NCBI RefSeq assembly: GCF_002419815.1
Contig: NZ_DIGV01000032.1
Coordinates: 8,470 to 72,469, forward strand
Direction: 5' to 3'
Length of the DNA stretch: 64,000 bases
Origin: Brevundimonas sp. UBA5713
GTDB taxonomy: Bacteria > Pseudomonadota > Alphaproteobacteria > Caulobacterales > Caulobacteraceae
The position numbers were made by a program, and so were the translations under genes. Below the pieces are notes generated by a model. The model worked only from the letters and a program-made list of their open reading frames with translations. It ran no database searches and had not been told where the DNA came from. Below are positions 1 through 7,799 of this stretch, piece after piece. Within the stretch, counting starts at the first letter, position 1. Each line of letters starts with the position of its first letter.

Positions 1-22
1 CTACCAATTCCGCCACCTGGGC
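1..22 (-). tRNA. tRNA-Leu, 5' part only (cut by window edge)
   Basis: The reverse complement begins GCCCAGGTGGCGG and continues AATTGGTAG, the usual acceptor 5' strand and D-arm start of bacterial tRNA-Leu. The anticodon and the rest lie outside the window, so the isoacceptor cannot be given. A well-formed promoter lies just upstream. Confidence 0.75.
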
Positions 23-56
23 CGGTGGGAGCGTTTCCGCCCCGCCGATGTGAGGC

Positions 57-85
57 TTATTAAGGGGGACCTTGGTGGGGGTCAA
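57..85 (-). promoter_or_regulatory. Sigma70-type promoter of tRNA-Leu
   Basis: On the minus strand TTGACC (80-85) and TAATAA (57-62) are separated by exactly 17 bases and end about 35 bases before the tRNA 5' end. This is a near-consensus housekeeping promoter in the right place for a stable RNA gene. Confidence 0.65.
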
Positions 86-151
86 CAGGCTTTTTGCAGT
101 TTCGTGAAAAAACACGACGATCGCTGAAAGTATCGCATTTTCAGCGATCTA

Positions 152-685
152 TCAGGCCATCCAGACCATCATCCGCGTGTCGGTTACGTCACGACGTGCC
201 TGGCTGTAAGCCTTGCGTGTTTCGCCCGTGTACAGAAAGCCAGCCTTCTCCAAAACGCGGCCCGAGGCGGGGTTGTCTGCAAAGTGTCCGGCCAGCAGGG
301 CACGGCGCTTCCAGTTGCGCGAGGCCCACACCAGAGCGCCTTGCAGCGCCTCGGTGGCATAGCCGCGGCCCCAATAGTCACGGCCGATCCAATAGCCGGC
401 TTCGGGCACCGGGTCGGCATCTTCAAACATGCCGAGCACGCCGACGGGGCCATGGTCTTCGTGTTCGATGACAAAGGTATTGGCGCGCGACGGGTCCTGA
501 CTCGCCACAGCCAACACGAAATCCTCGGCGTGGCCGGTGGTGAAGGGGTGGGGCATGCGCTTGGTCATGCGGGCGATGTCGATATCGTTCGCCATACGGG
601 CGATGCGTGAGACGTCTTGAGGGCGAGGGGCGCGCAGCATGAGGCGCCGCGTCTCGATGACGGGTGATGTTTCAATCACGCACAT
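152..685 (-). CDS. GNAT-family N-acetyltransferase (RimJ/RimL-like)
   Basis: A 177-residue cytoplasmic acetyltransferase that should transfer acetyl from acetyl-CoA to an amine; the substrate is unknown. It opens with ETRRLMLRAPRPQD, typical of RimJ/RimL-type GNATs. The acetyl-CoA-binding loop appears as YWGRGYATEAL and the late motif as NPASGRVLEKAGF. I chose ATG at 685 because GAGG stands seven bases upstream and the family N-terminus begins there; an open frame continues upstream but carries no domain. It lies downstream of rplU-rpmA in the same direction, separated by a hairpin. Confidence 0.8.
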   Translation of the reverse strand: MCVIETSPVIETRRLMLRAPRPQDVSRIARMANDIDIARMTKRMPHPFTTGHAEDFVLAVASQDPSRANTFVIEHEDHGPVGVLGMFEDADPVPEAGYWIGRDYWGRGYATEALQGALVWASRNWKRRALLAGHFADNPASGRVLEKAGFLYTGETRKAYSQARRDVTDTRMMVWMA

Positions 686-756
686 AGTACTGCCTCGTTT
701 CTTGGCACCGTCTCCTTGGAGGGCTCGGACGGTCTTCGAGGCGGGGAAACGCAAAC

Positions 757-782
757 GGGGAGCCTGTTGATCCAGACTCCCC
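757..782 (-). terminator. Possible terminator after rplU-rpmA
   Basis: A GGGGAG/CTCCCC stem with a CTG/CAG inner extension lies about 70 bases past the rpmA stop. On the minus strand it is followed by the T-containing stretch GTTTGCGTTT, a weak tail, so the call is tentative. Confidence 0.4.
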
Positions 783-852
783 GCGGAATATTTTCCCTTG
801 GTCCGGATCGGCTGCTGGTGAGCAACGCGATCCAAACAAAGTGCAGATCGCG

Positions 853-1137
853 TTACTCGGCGGCCATCGCCTCGGCTGCGTCGTTAGCAGCCACGATGGA
901 TACGTAAGTACGGCCACCGCGTTTGGTGGTGAACTGCACAGCGCCGTTCACGGTAGCGAACAGGGTGTGGTCGCGGCCCAGGCCAACATTGGTGCCCGGG
1001 TGGAATTTGGTGCCGCGCTGACGCACGATGATGTTGCCGGCGAGGACGTTTTCGCCGCCGAACTTCTTCACGCCAAGGCGTTTCGACTCTGAGTCGCGGC
1101 CGTTACGCGACGAACCGCCGGATTTTTTGTGAGCCAT
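853..1137 (-). CDS. rpmA: 50S ribosomal protein L27
   Basis: A 94-residue ribosomal protein of the large subunit, near the peptidyl transferase centre. The N-terminus [16 protein letters not shown] and the following [18 protein letters not shown] are diagnostic of bL27. No cleavable Firmicute-type leader is present. It lies 137 bases downstream of rplU and is probably co-transcribed with it, the usual bacterial pairing. The length is close to the family norm, with a short Ala-rich tail. Expression should follow growth rate like other ribosomal operons. Confidence 0.97.
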   Translation of the reverse strand: MAHKKSGGSSRNGRDSESKRLGVKKFGGENVLAGNIIVRQRGTKFHPGTNVGLGRDHTLFATVNGAVQFTTKRGGRTYVSIVAANDAAEAMAAE

Positions 1138-1274
1138 CTTGCTGCTCCTCTATTGAGACGGGCTCCGGTTCGAAAACCATATGGAGCCTGTCTGTCATTA
1201 CTGGCGGCCATTCCAGCAATCGCCGGCGGTCGCTTATCCTGAATGGGCTCTAGCAAGAGAGCCCTGCGAAACTC

Positions 1275-1757
1275 TTAGGCTTCTTCAGCCTGGGCTTTTT
1301 TCTTGGCCGGAGCCTTCTTAGCCTTAGGAGCTTCCTCAGCCGGGGCAGCTTCAGCTTCGACGCGCGGGGCCAGGCCACGAGCGCGAGCATTGATTTCGGC
1401 CTTGGTGATCAGCTCGACTTTGCCGTCCCACTTAGCGGTCTCGCCAGCACCTTCGATGCCGGTGATACGCAGCACGGATTCCATCTGACGATGGCCGTTG
1501 GTGCGACGGTAGCCTTGGCGACGGATCTTCTTGAAGATCTTGATCTTCTCGCCCTTGCGGGTTTCGATCAGGGTCGCAGCCACCTTGGCGCCTTCGACAA
1601 CAGGAGCGCCGATAGTGACGCCCTTGTCGCCGCCCAGCATGAGGACTTCGTTGAAGGAAACGTCAGCACCTGCATCGCCGTCGAGCTTTTCGACAACAAC
1701 CACATCGCCCGGTTGGACCCGGTACTGCTTTCCGCCGGTCTTGATCACCGCGTACAT
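1275..1757 (-). CDS. rplU: 50S ribosomal protein L21
   Basis: A 160-residue bL21 protein that binds 23S rRNA. It begins MYAVIKTGGKQYRVQPGD, and the core motif KIFKKIRRQGYRRTNGHRQ is clear. The core ends near residue 100. The remaining 60 residues form a Lys/Ala/Glu-rich extension (EEAPKAKKAPAKKKA), which is common in alphaproteobacterial L21. GAGG lies eight bases before the ATG. It is the first gene of the rplU-rpmA unit, and a GC-rich hairpin sits in its leader. Confidence 0.97.
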   Translation of the reverse strand: MYAVIKTGGKQYRVQPGDVVVVEKLDGDAGADVSFNEVLMLGGDKGVTIGAPVVEGAKVAATLIETRKGEKIKIFKKIRRQGYRRTNGHRQMESVLRITGIEGAGETAKWDGKVELITKAEINARARGLAPRVEAEAAPAEEAPKAKKAPAKKKAQAEEA

Positions 1758-1790
1758 TATGAAGCCTCAGCGTGAACGCAAAAATGAATG

Positions 1791-1815
1791 CGCCCGCCGG
1801 GCAAACCCGCGGGCG
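1791..1815 (-). promoter_or_regulatory. GC-rich hairpin in the rplU leader
   Basis: CGCCCGC (1791-1797) pairs perfectly with GCGGGCG (1809-1815), about 35 bases upstream of the rplU start codon. Its position in a ribosomal-protein leader suggests autogenous control or transcript stabilisation. It has no T-tract, so it is not a simple terminator. Function is inferred. Confidence 0.35.
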
Positions 1816-2005
1816 AAGAGCGGCGACATATACGGAAGGTAGCGAAAGAGTCAACGTATATCGGGCGGCAAACGCCGTTAAACGCGTCTAATGCCGTCGC
1901 TAAATGCAGATGTGGCCTGATTGCATCTCGTGGGCAAGGCTCTGAACGGCCCCGCCGGCGATTTGGTCTCATCCAAAAGTAGAAAAGCGCGCGGACCTGC
2001 TCGAC

Positions 2006-2020
2006 TGTTACAACATAACA
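2006..2020. promoter_or_regulatory. Zur-box-like palindrome upstream of the metal operon
   Basis: TGTTACAACATAACA is an inverted repeat (TGTTAC/ATAACA, one mismatch, three-base centre). It matches 12 of 14 defined positions of the proteobacterial Zur core TGTTATANTATAACA. It lies 16 bases before the ATG at 2037 and would overlap the promoter or transcription start, a repressor-type position. The zinc-related genes downstream fit Zur control. Binding is inferred. Confidence 0.55.
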
Positions 2021-2036
2021 CTATAAGAGGCGAGCT

Positions 2037-2693
2037 ATGACATCGACCGACCTCGCCCACCCTGTTCTATTGTCCCTTCTGGGGGGCGGGTTTGCCGCTG
2101 CCGCTCTTCACGCCGCCCTGCCGACGCACTGGCTGCCCTTCGTGCTGGTGGGGCGCGCGCAGGAATGGGGCGTGCGCAAGGTGGCCAGTGTGCTGTTGCT
2201 GGCGGCGACAGCCCATGTGATCACAACGGCGACGATTGGCGCTCTGGTCATGGTGGCCGGTCTGGCGCTGGATCGCTGGGTGCACGGGGTGCTGCCGCAT
2301 TTGTCGGCGGCGGTGCTGTTCCTGTTCGGGGCCTTTTATCTGGCGCGCTACTGGCACCGCACCACTGTGCCGGACTGTAAAGGGTGCGAGCAGGATGATC
2401 CGCGCGTGTCCGACCGTGCGGCCATCCTGGGGCTGGTGGCGCTATTGGCGGCCTCACCGGGCGAGGTGTTGCTGCCCATCTATCTTTCGGCTTCTACCCA
2501 AGGCTGGGGCGTGTTTGCGGTGCTGACCGGAGGCTTCTGGTTGGGCACGATCGTAGGCATGCTGGCTTTCACGCTTTTGGCCATGGCGGGGTATTCCGTG
2601 CTCAGGTTGGAGCGGTGGGCACGCTATGAAGGTATTGTGCTGGGCGTCTCGCTGATCCTGCTGGGCTTCTTGATGGCGTTCCACGTCACCTAG
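2037..2693 (+). CDS. Polytopic membrane protein, NiCoT/UreH-like metal permease candidate
   Basis: A 218-residue inner-membrane protein with about six hydrophobic helices. Helix 1 carries H-x5-H (H25, H31, in LHAALPTHW) and helix 2 carries AHVITT (H60). These recall the histidine signatures of NiCoT/RcnA and UreH/TauE-like transporters. A loop near residue 115 holds a CKGC pair followed by acidic residues. It starts just after a Zur-like box and is followed by a CDF exporter and a zinc GTPase, so metal transport is a reasonable inference. The substrate and direction are not shown by the sequence. AAGAGG lies six bases before the ATG. Confidence 0.6.
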   Translation: MTSTDLAHPVLLSLLGGGFAAAALHAALPTHWLPFVLVGRAQEWGVRKVASVLLLAATAHVITTATIGALVMVAGLALDRWVHGVLPHLSAAVLFLFGAFYLARYWHRTTVPDCKGCEQDDPRVSDRAAILGLVALLAASPGEVLLPIYLSASTQGWGVFAVLTGGFWLGTIVGMLAFTLLAMAGYSVLRLERWARYEGIVLGVSLILLGFLMAFHVT

Positions 2694-2708
2694 GGTCAGC
2701 GGCCTTCT

Positions 2709-2730
2709 GATAGGTTATACATTTACATTC
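2709..2730. promoter_or_regulatory. Second, weaker Zur-like site upstream of the CDF gene
   Basis: The segment with core GTTATACATTTAC (2714-2726) matches about 15 of 22 positions of the extended Zur consensus, with imperfect dyad symmetry (GTTATA versus GTAAAT). It lies 60 bases before the CDF start. The right half is poor, so this is weaker than the site at 2006. Confidence 0.35.
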
Positions 2731-2789
2731 AAAGACTTATGTTCTCTGAATGCTTGACCTCCTACGGCTGAGGTATAAAGGAACCGGTC

Positions 2790-3788
2790 ATGGCTCACGA
2801 TCATCATCACGCCGACGGGTCCTCCGCGCACTCTCATGACCATTCGCATGATCATGGTCATCATGGACATGGACACGGACACCATGGCCACAGCCACGGC
2901 ATAGGGGGCCATCACCACCATCACGGTCCGACTGACACGGGCGACTGGCGCTATGCGGTAGGCCTTGTTGTCAATCTGCTGTTCGTGGTGGCCGAGTTTG
3001 GCGCAGGCTGGTGGGCGGGTTCATCGGCGCTGATGGCCGATGCCGGGCATAACCTCTCTGACGTGCTGGGTCTGGCTATGGCGGGCGGGGCTGCATGGCT
3101 GGCGCGCCGCAATGCCGGTCCGCGCCGCACCTATGGATATGGCAAGGCGACGGTGCTGGCAGCGCTGGGCAATGCCCTGCTGCTGATCTTTGCCTGCGGT
3201 GTAATTACGGTCGAGGCCATCCACCGCTTTACCGAGCCCGCGCCGGTGCAGAGCGGGGTGATCATTACCGTCGCCGCCATCGGCTTCTTTATTAATCTGG
3301 GCACCGCGCTGCTGTTCCTGAAGGACCAGCACAAGGACCTGAACGTCAAAGGGGCCTATCTGCACATGATGGCCGACGCCGCTGTGTCTCTGGGCGTGGT
3401 GGTGGCGGGTATTGTGATCCTGTTCACCGGCTGGTCGATCGTGGATGCCATCGTCAGCCTGTTGATCGTGGTCATGATCATGCTCTCGACGTGGGGCCTG
3501 CTGAAGGATTCGGTCAATCTGGCGCTGGATGCGGCACCGGCCCATCTCGATCCCGAAGAGATCCGCCAGCAGCTGACCGCTTTGAATGGCGTGAACGCCA
3601 TTCACGATTTGCACGTCTGGGGCCTGTCGACGACAGATGCGGCCCTGACCGCCCATATTGTGCATGAGCGGGAGGATGCCGACAGCCTTTTGGTCGAGGC
3701 GCAAAAGCTGGCCAAGAGCCGCTTTGGCATCAGTCACACGACGCTCCAGCTGGAACGCACGCCGCTGGACGACTGCAACCACTGCTAA
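2790..3788 (+). CDS. Cation diffusion facilitator (CzcD/ZitB-type) metal exporter
   Basis: A 332-residue inner-membrane cation/proton antiporter. Residues 1-46 are a His/Asp-rich metal-binding tail. Six helices follow, then a cytoplasmic domain from about 250 onward. The transport site appears as HxxxD in helix 2 (H87, D91 in DAGHNLSD) and HxxxD in helix 5 (H192, D196 in HMMAD), the arrangement of zinc-transporting CzcD/ZitB relatives. The C-terminus ends in a CNHC-type metal motif. It lies between the permease and the COG0523 GTPase in one direction. Zinc is the likeliest substrate; cobalt or nickel is possible. Confidence 0.9.
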   Translation: MAHDHHHADGSSAHSHDHSHDHGHHGHGHGHHGHSHGIGGHHHHHGPTDTGDWRYAVGLVVNLLFVVAEFGAGWWAGSSALMADAGHNLSDVLGLAMAGGAAWLARRNAGPRRTYGYGKATVLAALGNALLLIFACGVITVEAIHRFTEPAPVQSGVIITVAAIGFFINLGTALLFLKDQHKDLNVKGAYLHMMADAAVSLGVVVAGIVILFTGWSIVDAIVSLLIVVMIMLSTWGLLKDSVNLALDAAPAHLDPEEIRQQLTALNGVNAIHDLHVWGLSTTDAALTAHIVHEREDADSLLVEAQKLAKSRFGISHTTLQLERTPLDDCNHC

Positions 3789-3839
3789 AAGGTCGAAAGG
3801 GGTCTTTCCAACGGCACTGCAAAGCGCCATCTAGCGGCT

Positions 3840-4949
3840 ATGAGCCAGAAGACCCCAGTCACCGTCCTGACCGGCTACCTCGGTGCCGGTAAAACCACCC
3901 TGCTGAACCGCATCCTCACCGAGGATCATGGCAAGCGCTACGCCGTCATCGTCAACGAGTTTGGCGAGATCGGCATCGACAACGATCTGGTGGTCGGGGC
4001 CGATGAAGACGTGTTCGAAATGAACAACGGCTGCGTCTGCTGCACCGTGCGCGGTGACCTGATCCGCGTGGTCAATGGCCTGATGAAGCGCCAGCGTCCG
4101 GGCAAACCGGCATTTGACGCCATCATCGTGGAGACGACCGGCCTGGCCGACCCCGGCCCGGTGGCCCAGACCTTCTTCGTCGATGACGAGGTCAAGGCCA
4201 AGACCCAGCTGGACAGCGTGACCGCACTGGTCGACGCCAAACACGTCATGCTGCGTCTGGATGACTCCAAAGAGGCCCGCGAACAGGTGGCCTTTGCCGA
4301 CCGCATCATCCTGAACAAGGTGGATCTGGTGTCTGAAGAGGAACTGGTCGCGGTTGAAAAGCGCCTGCGTGGCCTGAACCCGCTGGCACCGATCATCCGC
4401 GCCGAGCGCTCGAACGTGCCGCTGGACAAGGTGCTGGGCCTGAACGCCTTTGACCTGAACCGTATTCTGGAAGCCAATCCCAGCTTCGCCAACCCGCCGC
4501 ACGGTCAGGAGGGCCACGTCCACGACGAGCATTGCGGCCATCACGACCATGACCACCACCATCATGATCATGTGCATGACGAAAGCTGCGGCCATGGCGA
4601 TCATTGCGACCACGATCATCACGATCACGGCGCGCGCGGTCATAACCACAATGACGACATCAAGGGCATTTCCCTGACGCTGGATCGTCCGATCAACGGC
4701 GGTAAGTTCACGGCATGGCTGGATCGCCTACTGGGCGAGCAGGGCCAGAACATCCTGCGCGCCAAGGGCATCATCGATGTGGCCGGTGAAGACCGTCGTC
4801 TGGTCTTCCAGGCCGTGCACATGATCCTCGAGGGCGACCTGCAAGAGCCGTGGGGCGAAAACGAGCGCCGCTGGAGCCGCGCCGTCTTCATCGGCCGCGA
4901 CCTGAATGAAGCCGAGCTGAAGGCGGGCTTCGAGGCCTGCGCCGCATGA
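3840..4949 (+). CDS. COG0523 (CobW/ZigA-type) GTP-dependent zinc chaperone
   Basis: A 369-residue G3E-family P-loop GTPase. Walker A is GYLGAGKTT near the N-terminus, followed by the zinc site GCVCCT, the ETTGLADP switch and NKVD for guanine recognition. Residues about 220-270 are a long His/Asp/Cys linker, followed by the CobW C-terminal domain (RWSRAVFIGRD). Family members deliver zinc to target proteins under zinc shortage and are typical Zur-regulon genes. It lies 51 bases after the CDF gene. Its TGA overlaps the next ATG (ATGA), implying translational coupling to the DUF2093 protein. Confidence 0.9.
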   Translation: MSQKTPVTVLTGYLGAGKTTLLNRILTEDHGKRYAVIVNEFGEIGIDNDLVVGADEDVFEMNNGCVCCTVRGDLIRVVNGLMKRQRPGKPAFDAIIVETTGLADPGPVAQTFFVDDEVKAKTQLDSVTALVDAKHVMLRLDDSKEAREQVAFADRIILNKVDLVSEEELVAVEKRLRGLNPLAPIIRAERSNVPLDKVLGLNAFDLNRILEANPSFANPPHGQEGHVHDEHCGHHDHDHHHHDHVHDESCGHGDHCDHDHHDHGARGHNHNDDIKGISLTLDRPINGGKFTAWLDRLLGEQGQNILRAKGIIDVAGEDRRLVFQAVHMILEGDLQEPWGENERRWSRAVFIGRDLNEAELKAGFEACAA

Positions 4950-5155
4950 CCGAGGCCCGCAACCGCGTCGAGGCGCAGCTGGTCTATGAGAGCGGGGACT
5001 ATCAGGTCGTCAAACCCGGCGACCATGTGCGCTGTGCCGTCACCGGCCAGCCTGTGTCGCTGGATAAGCTCAACTATTGGAGCGCCGAGCTGCAAGAGGC
5101 CTATGCCACGCCGGACGATATGATCGCCCGCTTGCGAGAGCTGAAGCGCCTCTGA
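4946..5155 (+). CDS. DUF2093 family protein
   Basis: A 69-residue cytoplasmic protein of the alphaproteobacterial DUF2093 family, with the core GDHVRCAVTGQPVSLDKLNYW followed by ELQEAY. It has only one Cys and no membrane segment. Its ATG overlaps the stop of the zinc GTPase by four bases, so the two are probably made in fixed ratio. That suggests a partner or client of the GTPase. No biochemical role is known to me for the family. Confidence 0.8.
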   Translation: MTEARNRVEAQLVYESGDYQVVKPGDHVRCAVTGQPVSLDKLNYWSAELQEAYATPDDMIARLRELKRL

Positions 5156-5180
5156 CCGCATCTCTTAGCGTTTTGTGATT

Positions 5181-5208
5181 AGCGGCTCTCGTCGTGACGG
5201 GGGCCGCT
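5181..5208. terminator. Terminator between convergent genes
   Basis: AGCGGC (5181-5186) pairs with GCCGCT (5203-5208), with an inner CGTC/GACG stem, followed by TTCTT on the plus strand. It lies between the metal operon and the converging hydrolase gene. Confidence 0.55.
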
Positions 5209-5211
5209 TTC

Positions 5212-5898
5212 TTATGTCTGTTGGCTCAGCCATGCGCTCAGCGCTGCCGCCAAGGCCTTGGGCTGTTCCAACGGGATCATATGACCGGTGTCGGTGATGG
5301 TGGTGTGTTCCGCCCCTGCGATGCCGTTCACCAGTTCCCGTTGTTCAATGTCGGATCGCAGGGCGTCGTGATCGGCGCTGATGATCAGAGTGGGGACGGT
5401 GATGCCGTCCAGCCGATCCAGATCGCCCTCGCGCGCGATAAAAGATTGTCGGTGAAACACATGGCCGCCTAACCGCACACCCATGTCACGCACGCGGGCC
5501 AGCATGTCGGCATCGTCGCGCAGATTAGGGTGCAGTGATGACTGGACCGCGGGGCGACTGAGGCCTTTGAAACGTTCGGGCGGTGAACGAAGCGCGCTAC
5601 GGCGCTGGCGGATCATTTCTTCGGTGTCGCCGCGCGCCGAGGTAGCGACCAGCACCAGACTTTCCACCCGATCGCCCGCCATTCGCACGATCTCGCGGGC
5701 GACATAGCCGCCCATGGAAAAGCCCACCAGATGAAAGTGGTCGGGCAGGGCCGGCAGCAGCGCCATGGCCATCGCCTCGATGGTCTCGCCTTCCCGCAGG
5801 GCCAGGGGAATCACCGGCGCGAAACCGTCCAGTTCCGGTGTCACTTCGTCCCACAAGGTCTCGTCGGCCATGAAGCCCGAGATCAGAACAACGGCCAT
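5212..5898 (-). CDS. Alpha/beta-fold hydrolase
   Basis: A 228-residue cytoplasmic hydrolase without a signal peptide. The nucleophile elbow is GFSMGG near residue 60. The acid is likely the second Asp of SADHDALR, and the histidine lies in DTGHMIPLEQP near the C-terminus, so the triad looks complete. It resembles small esterase/MenH-like hydrolases, and the substrate cannot be told. It is transcribed alone, convergent with the metal operon and divergent from the WD40 gene. Confidence 0.8.
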   Translation of the reverse strand: MAVVLISGFMADETLWDEVTPELDGFAPVIPLALREGETIEAMAMALLPALPDHFHLVGFSMGGYVAREIVRMAGDRVESLVLVATSARGDTEEMIRQRRSALRSPPERFKGLSRPAVQSSLHPNLRDDADMLARVRDMGVRLGGHVFHRQSFIAREGDLDRLDGITVPTLIISADHDALRSDIEQRELVNGIAGAEHTTITDTGHMIPLEQPKALAAALSAWLSQQT

Positions 5899-5989
5899 GC
5901 TGCACTCCTGTTATGCCTTTCCCTATAGAAGCGCTGGCCCGCCACGGCTATGAGCAGGGTTAAGAGTATTTCCGACTGCAGAGACCCCG

Positions 5990-6949
5990 ATGAACTTTAC
6001 CTTCGACGCCCAGATCACCGCCGCCCTGTTTGACAAGACGCAGGCTGTGTTCGCGCTCGGCGACGGCTCGGTCCGGTTCGAGGACGGCTCGCGCAATGAG
6101 GTCCATGACGGGGCCGTGCTGTGCGCGTGCGTTCACCCGTCGGGCGAGGGCATCGTCACCGGTGGTGATGACGGCCGGGTGGTGTGGAGCCGTCCGTCCG
6201 AGGCGGTGGTTCTGGCCGAGGGCAAGGGGTGGATCGACAGTATCGCTGCCAGCGCCGAGTCGGGCCTGATCGCTTTTTCGTCGGGCCGCACCCTGTCCGT
6301 AATCGACACCAAGGACGTGGGCTTCCGACGCGACTTCCAGCACGAGCGCACTGTCTCGGGCGTGGCGTTTGATCCCAAGGGCCGCCGCGTTGCGACCTCG
6401 ACCTATGGCGGCGCATGGCTGTGGTATGCCCGCATCGAGCAGCAGCAGCCGGTCAAGATGCCGTGGGCGGGCTCGCACCTGTCGGTCGGCTTCTCGCCTG
6501 ACGGGGCCTTTGTCGTTACCTCCATGCAGGACAACCAGCTGCACGGCTGGCGTCTAAAGGACCAGCGCAACATGCGCATGGGCGGCTATCCGGCGAAGAT
6601 CAAATCCTTCTCCTTCCTGTCCAAGGGCCAGCTGCTGGCGACCTCGGGGGCGCAAGGTGTGGTGCTGTGGCCCTTTATCGGATCGAATGGGCCGATGGGG
6701 CGCGAGGCCACCGAAATCGGCTATGATGAATCCACACTAGTGGCGTTGGTGGCCTCGACGCCGGATCAGGGCCGTCTGGTCGCAGGCCTCGAGGATGGCC
6801 GTATCTGGTGGGCCGATCCGGCAGGTCGCGGCCTTGACTTCATCAAGAAGGACAAGGGTGCGGCCATCACGGCGCTGGCTGTCAGCAAGGGTGCGGCCCG
6901 CATGGCCTGGGCCGATGAAGACGGTAACGCGGGCGTCCATTCGTTCTAA
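5990..6949 (+). CDS. WD40-like beta-propeller protein
   Basis: A 319-residue protein built of repeated blades of about 40 residues, with segments such as ACVHPSGEGIVTGGDDGRVVW, VAFDPKGRRVATSTYGGAWLW and VGFSPDGAFVVTSMQDNQLHGW. It has no signal peptide or membrane segment, so it is probably a cytoplasmic scaffold. It lies 18 bases before mtgA in the same direction and may be co-transcribed. The binding partner is unknown. Confidence 0.8.
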   Translation: MNFTFDAQITAALFDKTQAVFALGDGSVRFEDGSRNEVHDGAVLCACVHPSGEGIVTGGDDGRVVWSRPSEAVVLAEGKGWIDSIAASAESGLIAFSSGRTLSVIDTKDVGFRRDFQHERTVSGVAFDPKGRRVATSTYGGAWLWYARIEQQQPVKMPWAGSHLSVGFSPDGAFVVTSMQDNQLHGWRLKDQRNMRMGGYPAKIKSFSFLSKGQLLATSGAQGVVLWPFIGSNGPMGREATEIGYDESTLVALVASTPDQGRLVAGLEDGRIWWADPAGRGLDFIKKDKGAAITALAVSKGAARMAWADEDGNAGVHSF

Positions 6950-6967
6950 AGATCGAGAGGCGGGGGC

Positions 6968-7675
6968 ATGGCCAAGAACAAACCACGCAAGCGTCGGCCG
7001 TTGCTGGCGCTGTTCCTGTTTATTCTGGCCTTCCCGTTTCTTCAGGTGGCGGTGCTGCGGTTCGTGCCCGCCCCGCCGACCATCCTGATGATCGAGCAGG
7101 CCGTGAAGGGAAACGGTCTGGACTATCGCTGGCGCAGTCTGGAGCGTCTGTCGCCCTATCTGGTGACAGCAGCCATCGCCGCCGAGGACGCCCGTTTCTG
7201 TCAGCACAAAGGCTTTGACTTCGAGGCCATTCAAAAGGCCATGGAAGCCAATGAACGGGCCGAGGCGAGCGGATCATCCAAGGTGCGTGGCGGATCGACC
7301 ATCACCCAGCAGACGGCCAAGAATGTCTTCCTGTGGCCGCACCGCTCCTATGTCCGCAAGGGCTTGGAAGCAGGATATTCGGTGCTGATCGAATATGGCT
7401 GGGGCAAGCGCCGCATCATGGAAATGTACCTGAACGTCGCCGAATTCGCGCCGGGCGTTTATGGGGCAGAGGCTGGCGCGCGACACTGGTTCGGCAAAAG
7501 CGCCGAAAGCCTCAGCCGTGCAGAGGCCGCGCGCTTGATTGCGGTTCTGCCCAGTCCGCGCCGCTATAATGCCGCTTCGCCCGGCCCCTATGTGCGCCGT
7601 CGCACCGCGCGAATTCAGGCCAATGCCGCACAGGTCCGCGCACAGGGCTTGAACCAATGCGTGATCGGCGCATAA
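6968..7675 (+). CDS. mtgA: Monofunctional biosynthetic peptidoglycan transglycosylase
   Basis: A 235-residue GT51 enzyme that polymerises lipid II into glycan strands at the periplasmic face. It has an N-terminal Lys/Arg-rich tail, then one membrane anchor (about residues 12-35), then the GT51 domain. GT51 motifs are present in order: EDARFCQHKGFD with the catalytic Glu, GGSTITQQTAKN, KRRIMEMYLN, and YGAEAGARHWFGK. There is no transpeptidase domain. The length is normal for MtgA. It follows the WD40 gene closely. Confidence 0.95.
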   Translation: MAKNKPRKRRPLLALFLFILAFPFLQVAVLRFVPAPPTILMIEQAVKGNGLDYRWRSLERLSPYLVTAAIAAEDARFCQHKGFDFEAIQKAMEANERAEASGSSKVRGGSTITQQTAKNVFLWPHRSYVRKGLEAGYSVLIEYGWGKRRIMEMYLNVAEFAPGVYGAEAGARHWFGKSAESLSRAEAARLIAVLPSPRRYNAASPGPYVRRRTARIQANAAQVRAQGLNQCVIGA

Positions 7676-7799
7676 AGCCACGCTGATTGAAAACGGCACT
7701 TTCGGTGGCAGTTAACTCTGATCTGTGCCGAAAAAATTACCATTAGTTGTGACTATGACCCTGTGGGCGCACTGCGTCCGTTGAGGGGTGGAGACTGGT

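Noticed and set aside
2754..2779. MerR-type promoter (TTGACC with ACCTC/GAGGT dyad and TATAAA) before the CDF gene
   Set aside because: The dyad arms are only five bases and the -35 to TATAAA spacing is 14, not the 19-20 of MerR-family promoters.
2790..2930. Tandem DNA repeat in the CAT/CAC-rich 5' part of the CDF gene
   Set aside because: It encodes the His-rich metal-binding tail typical of the family; the repeats are irregular at DNA level.
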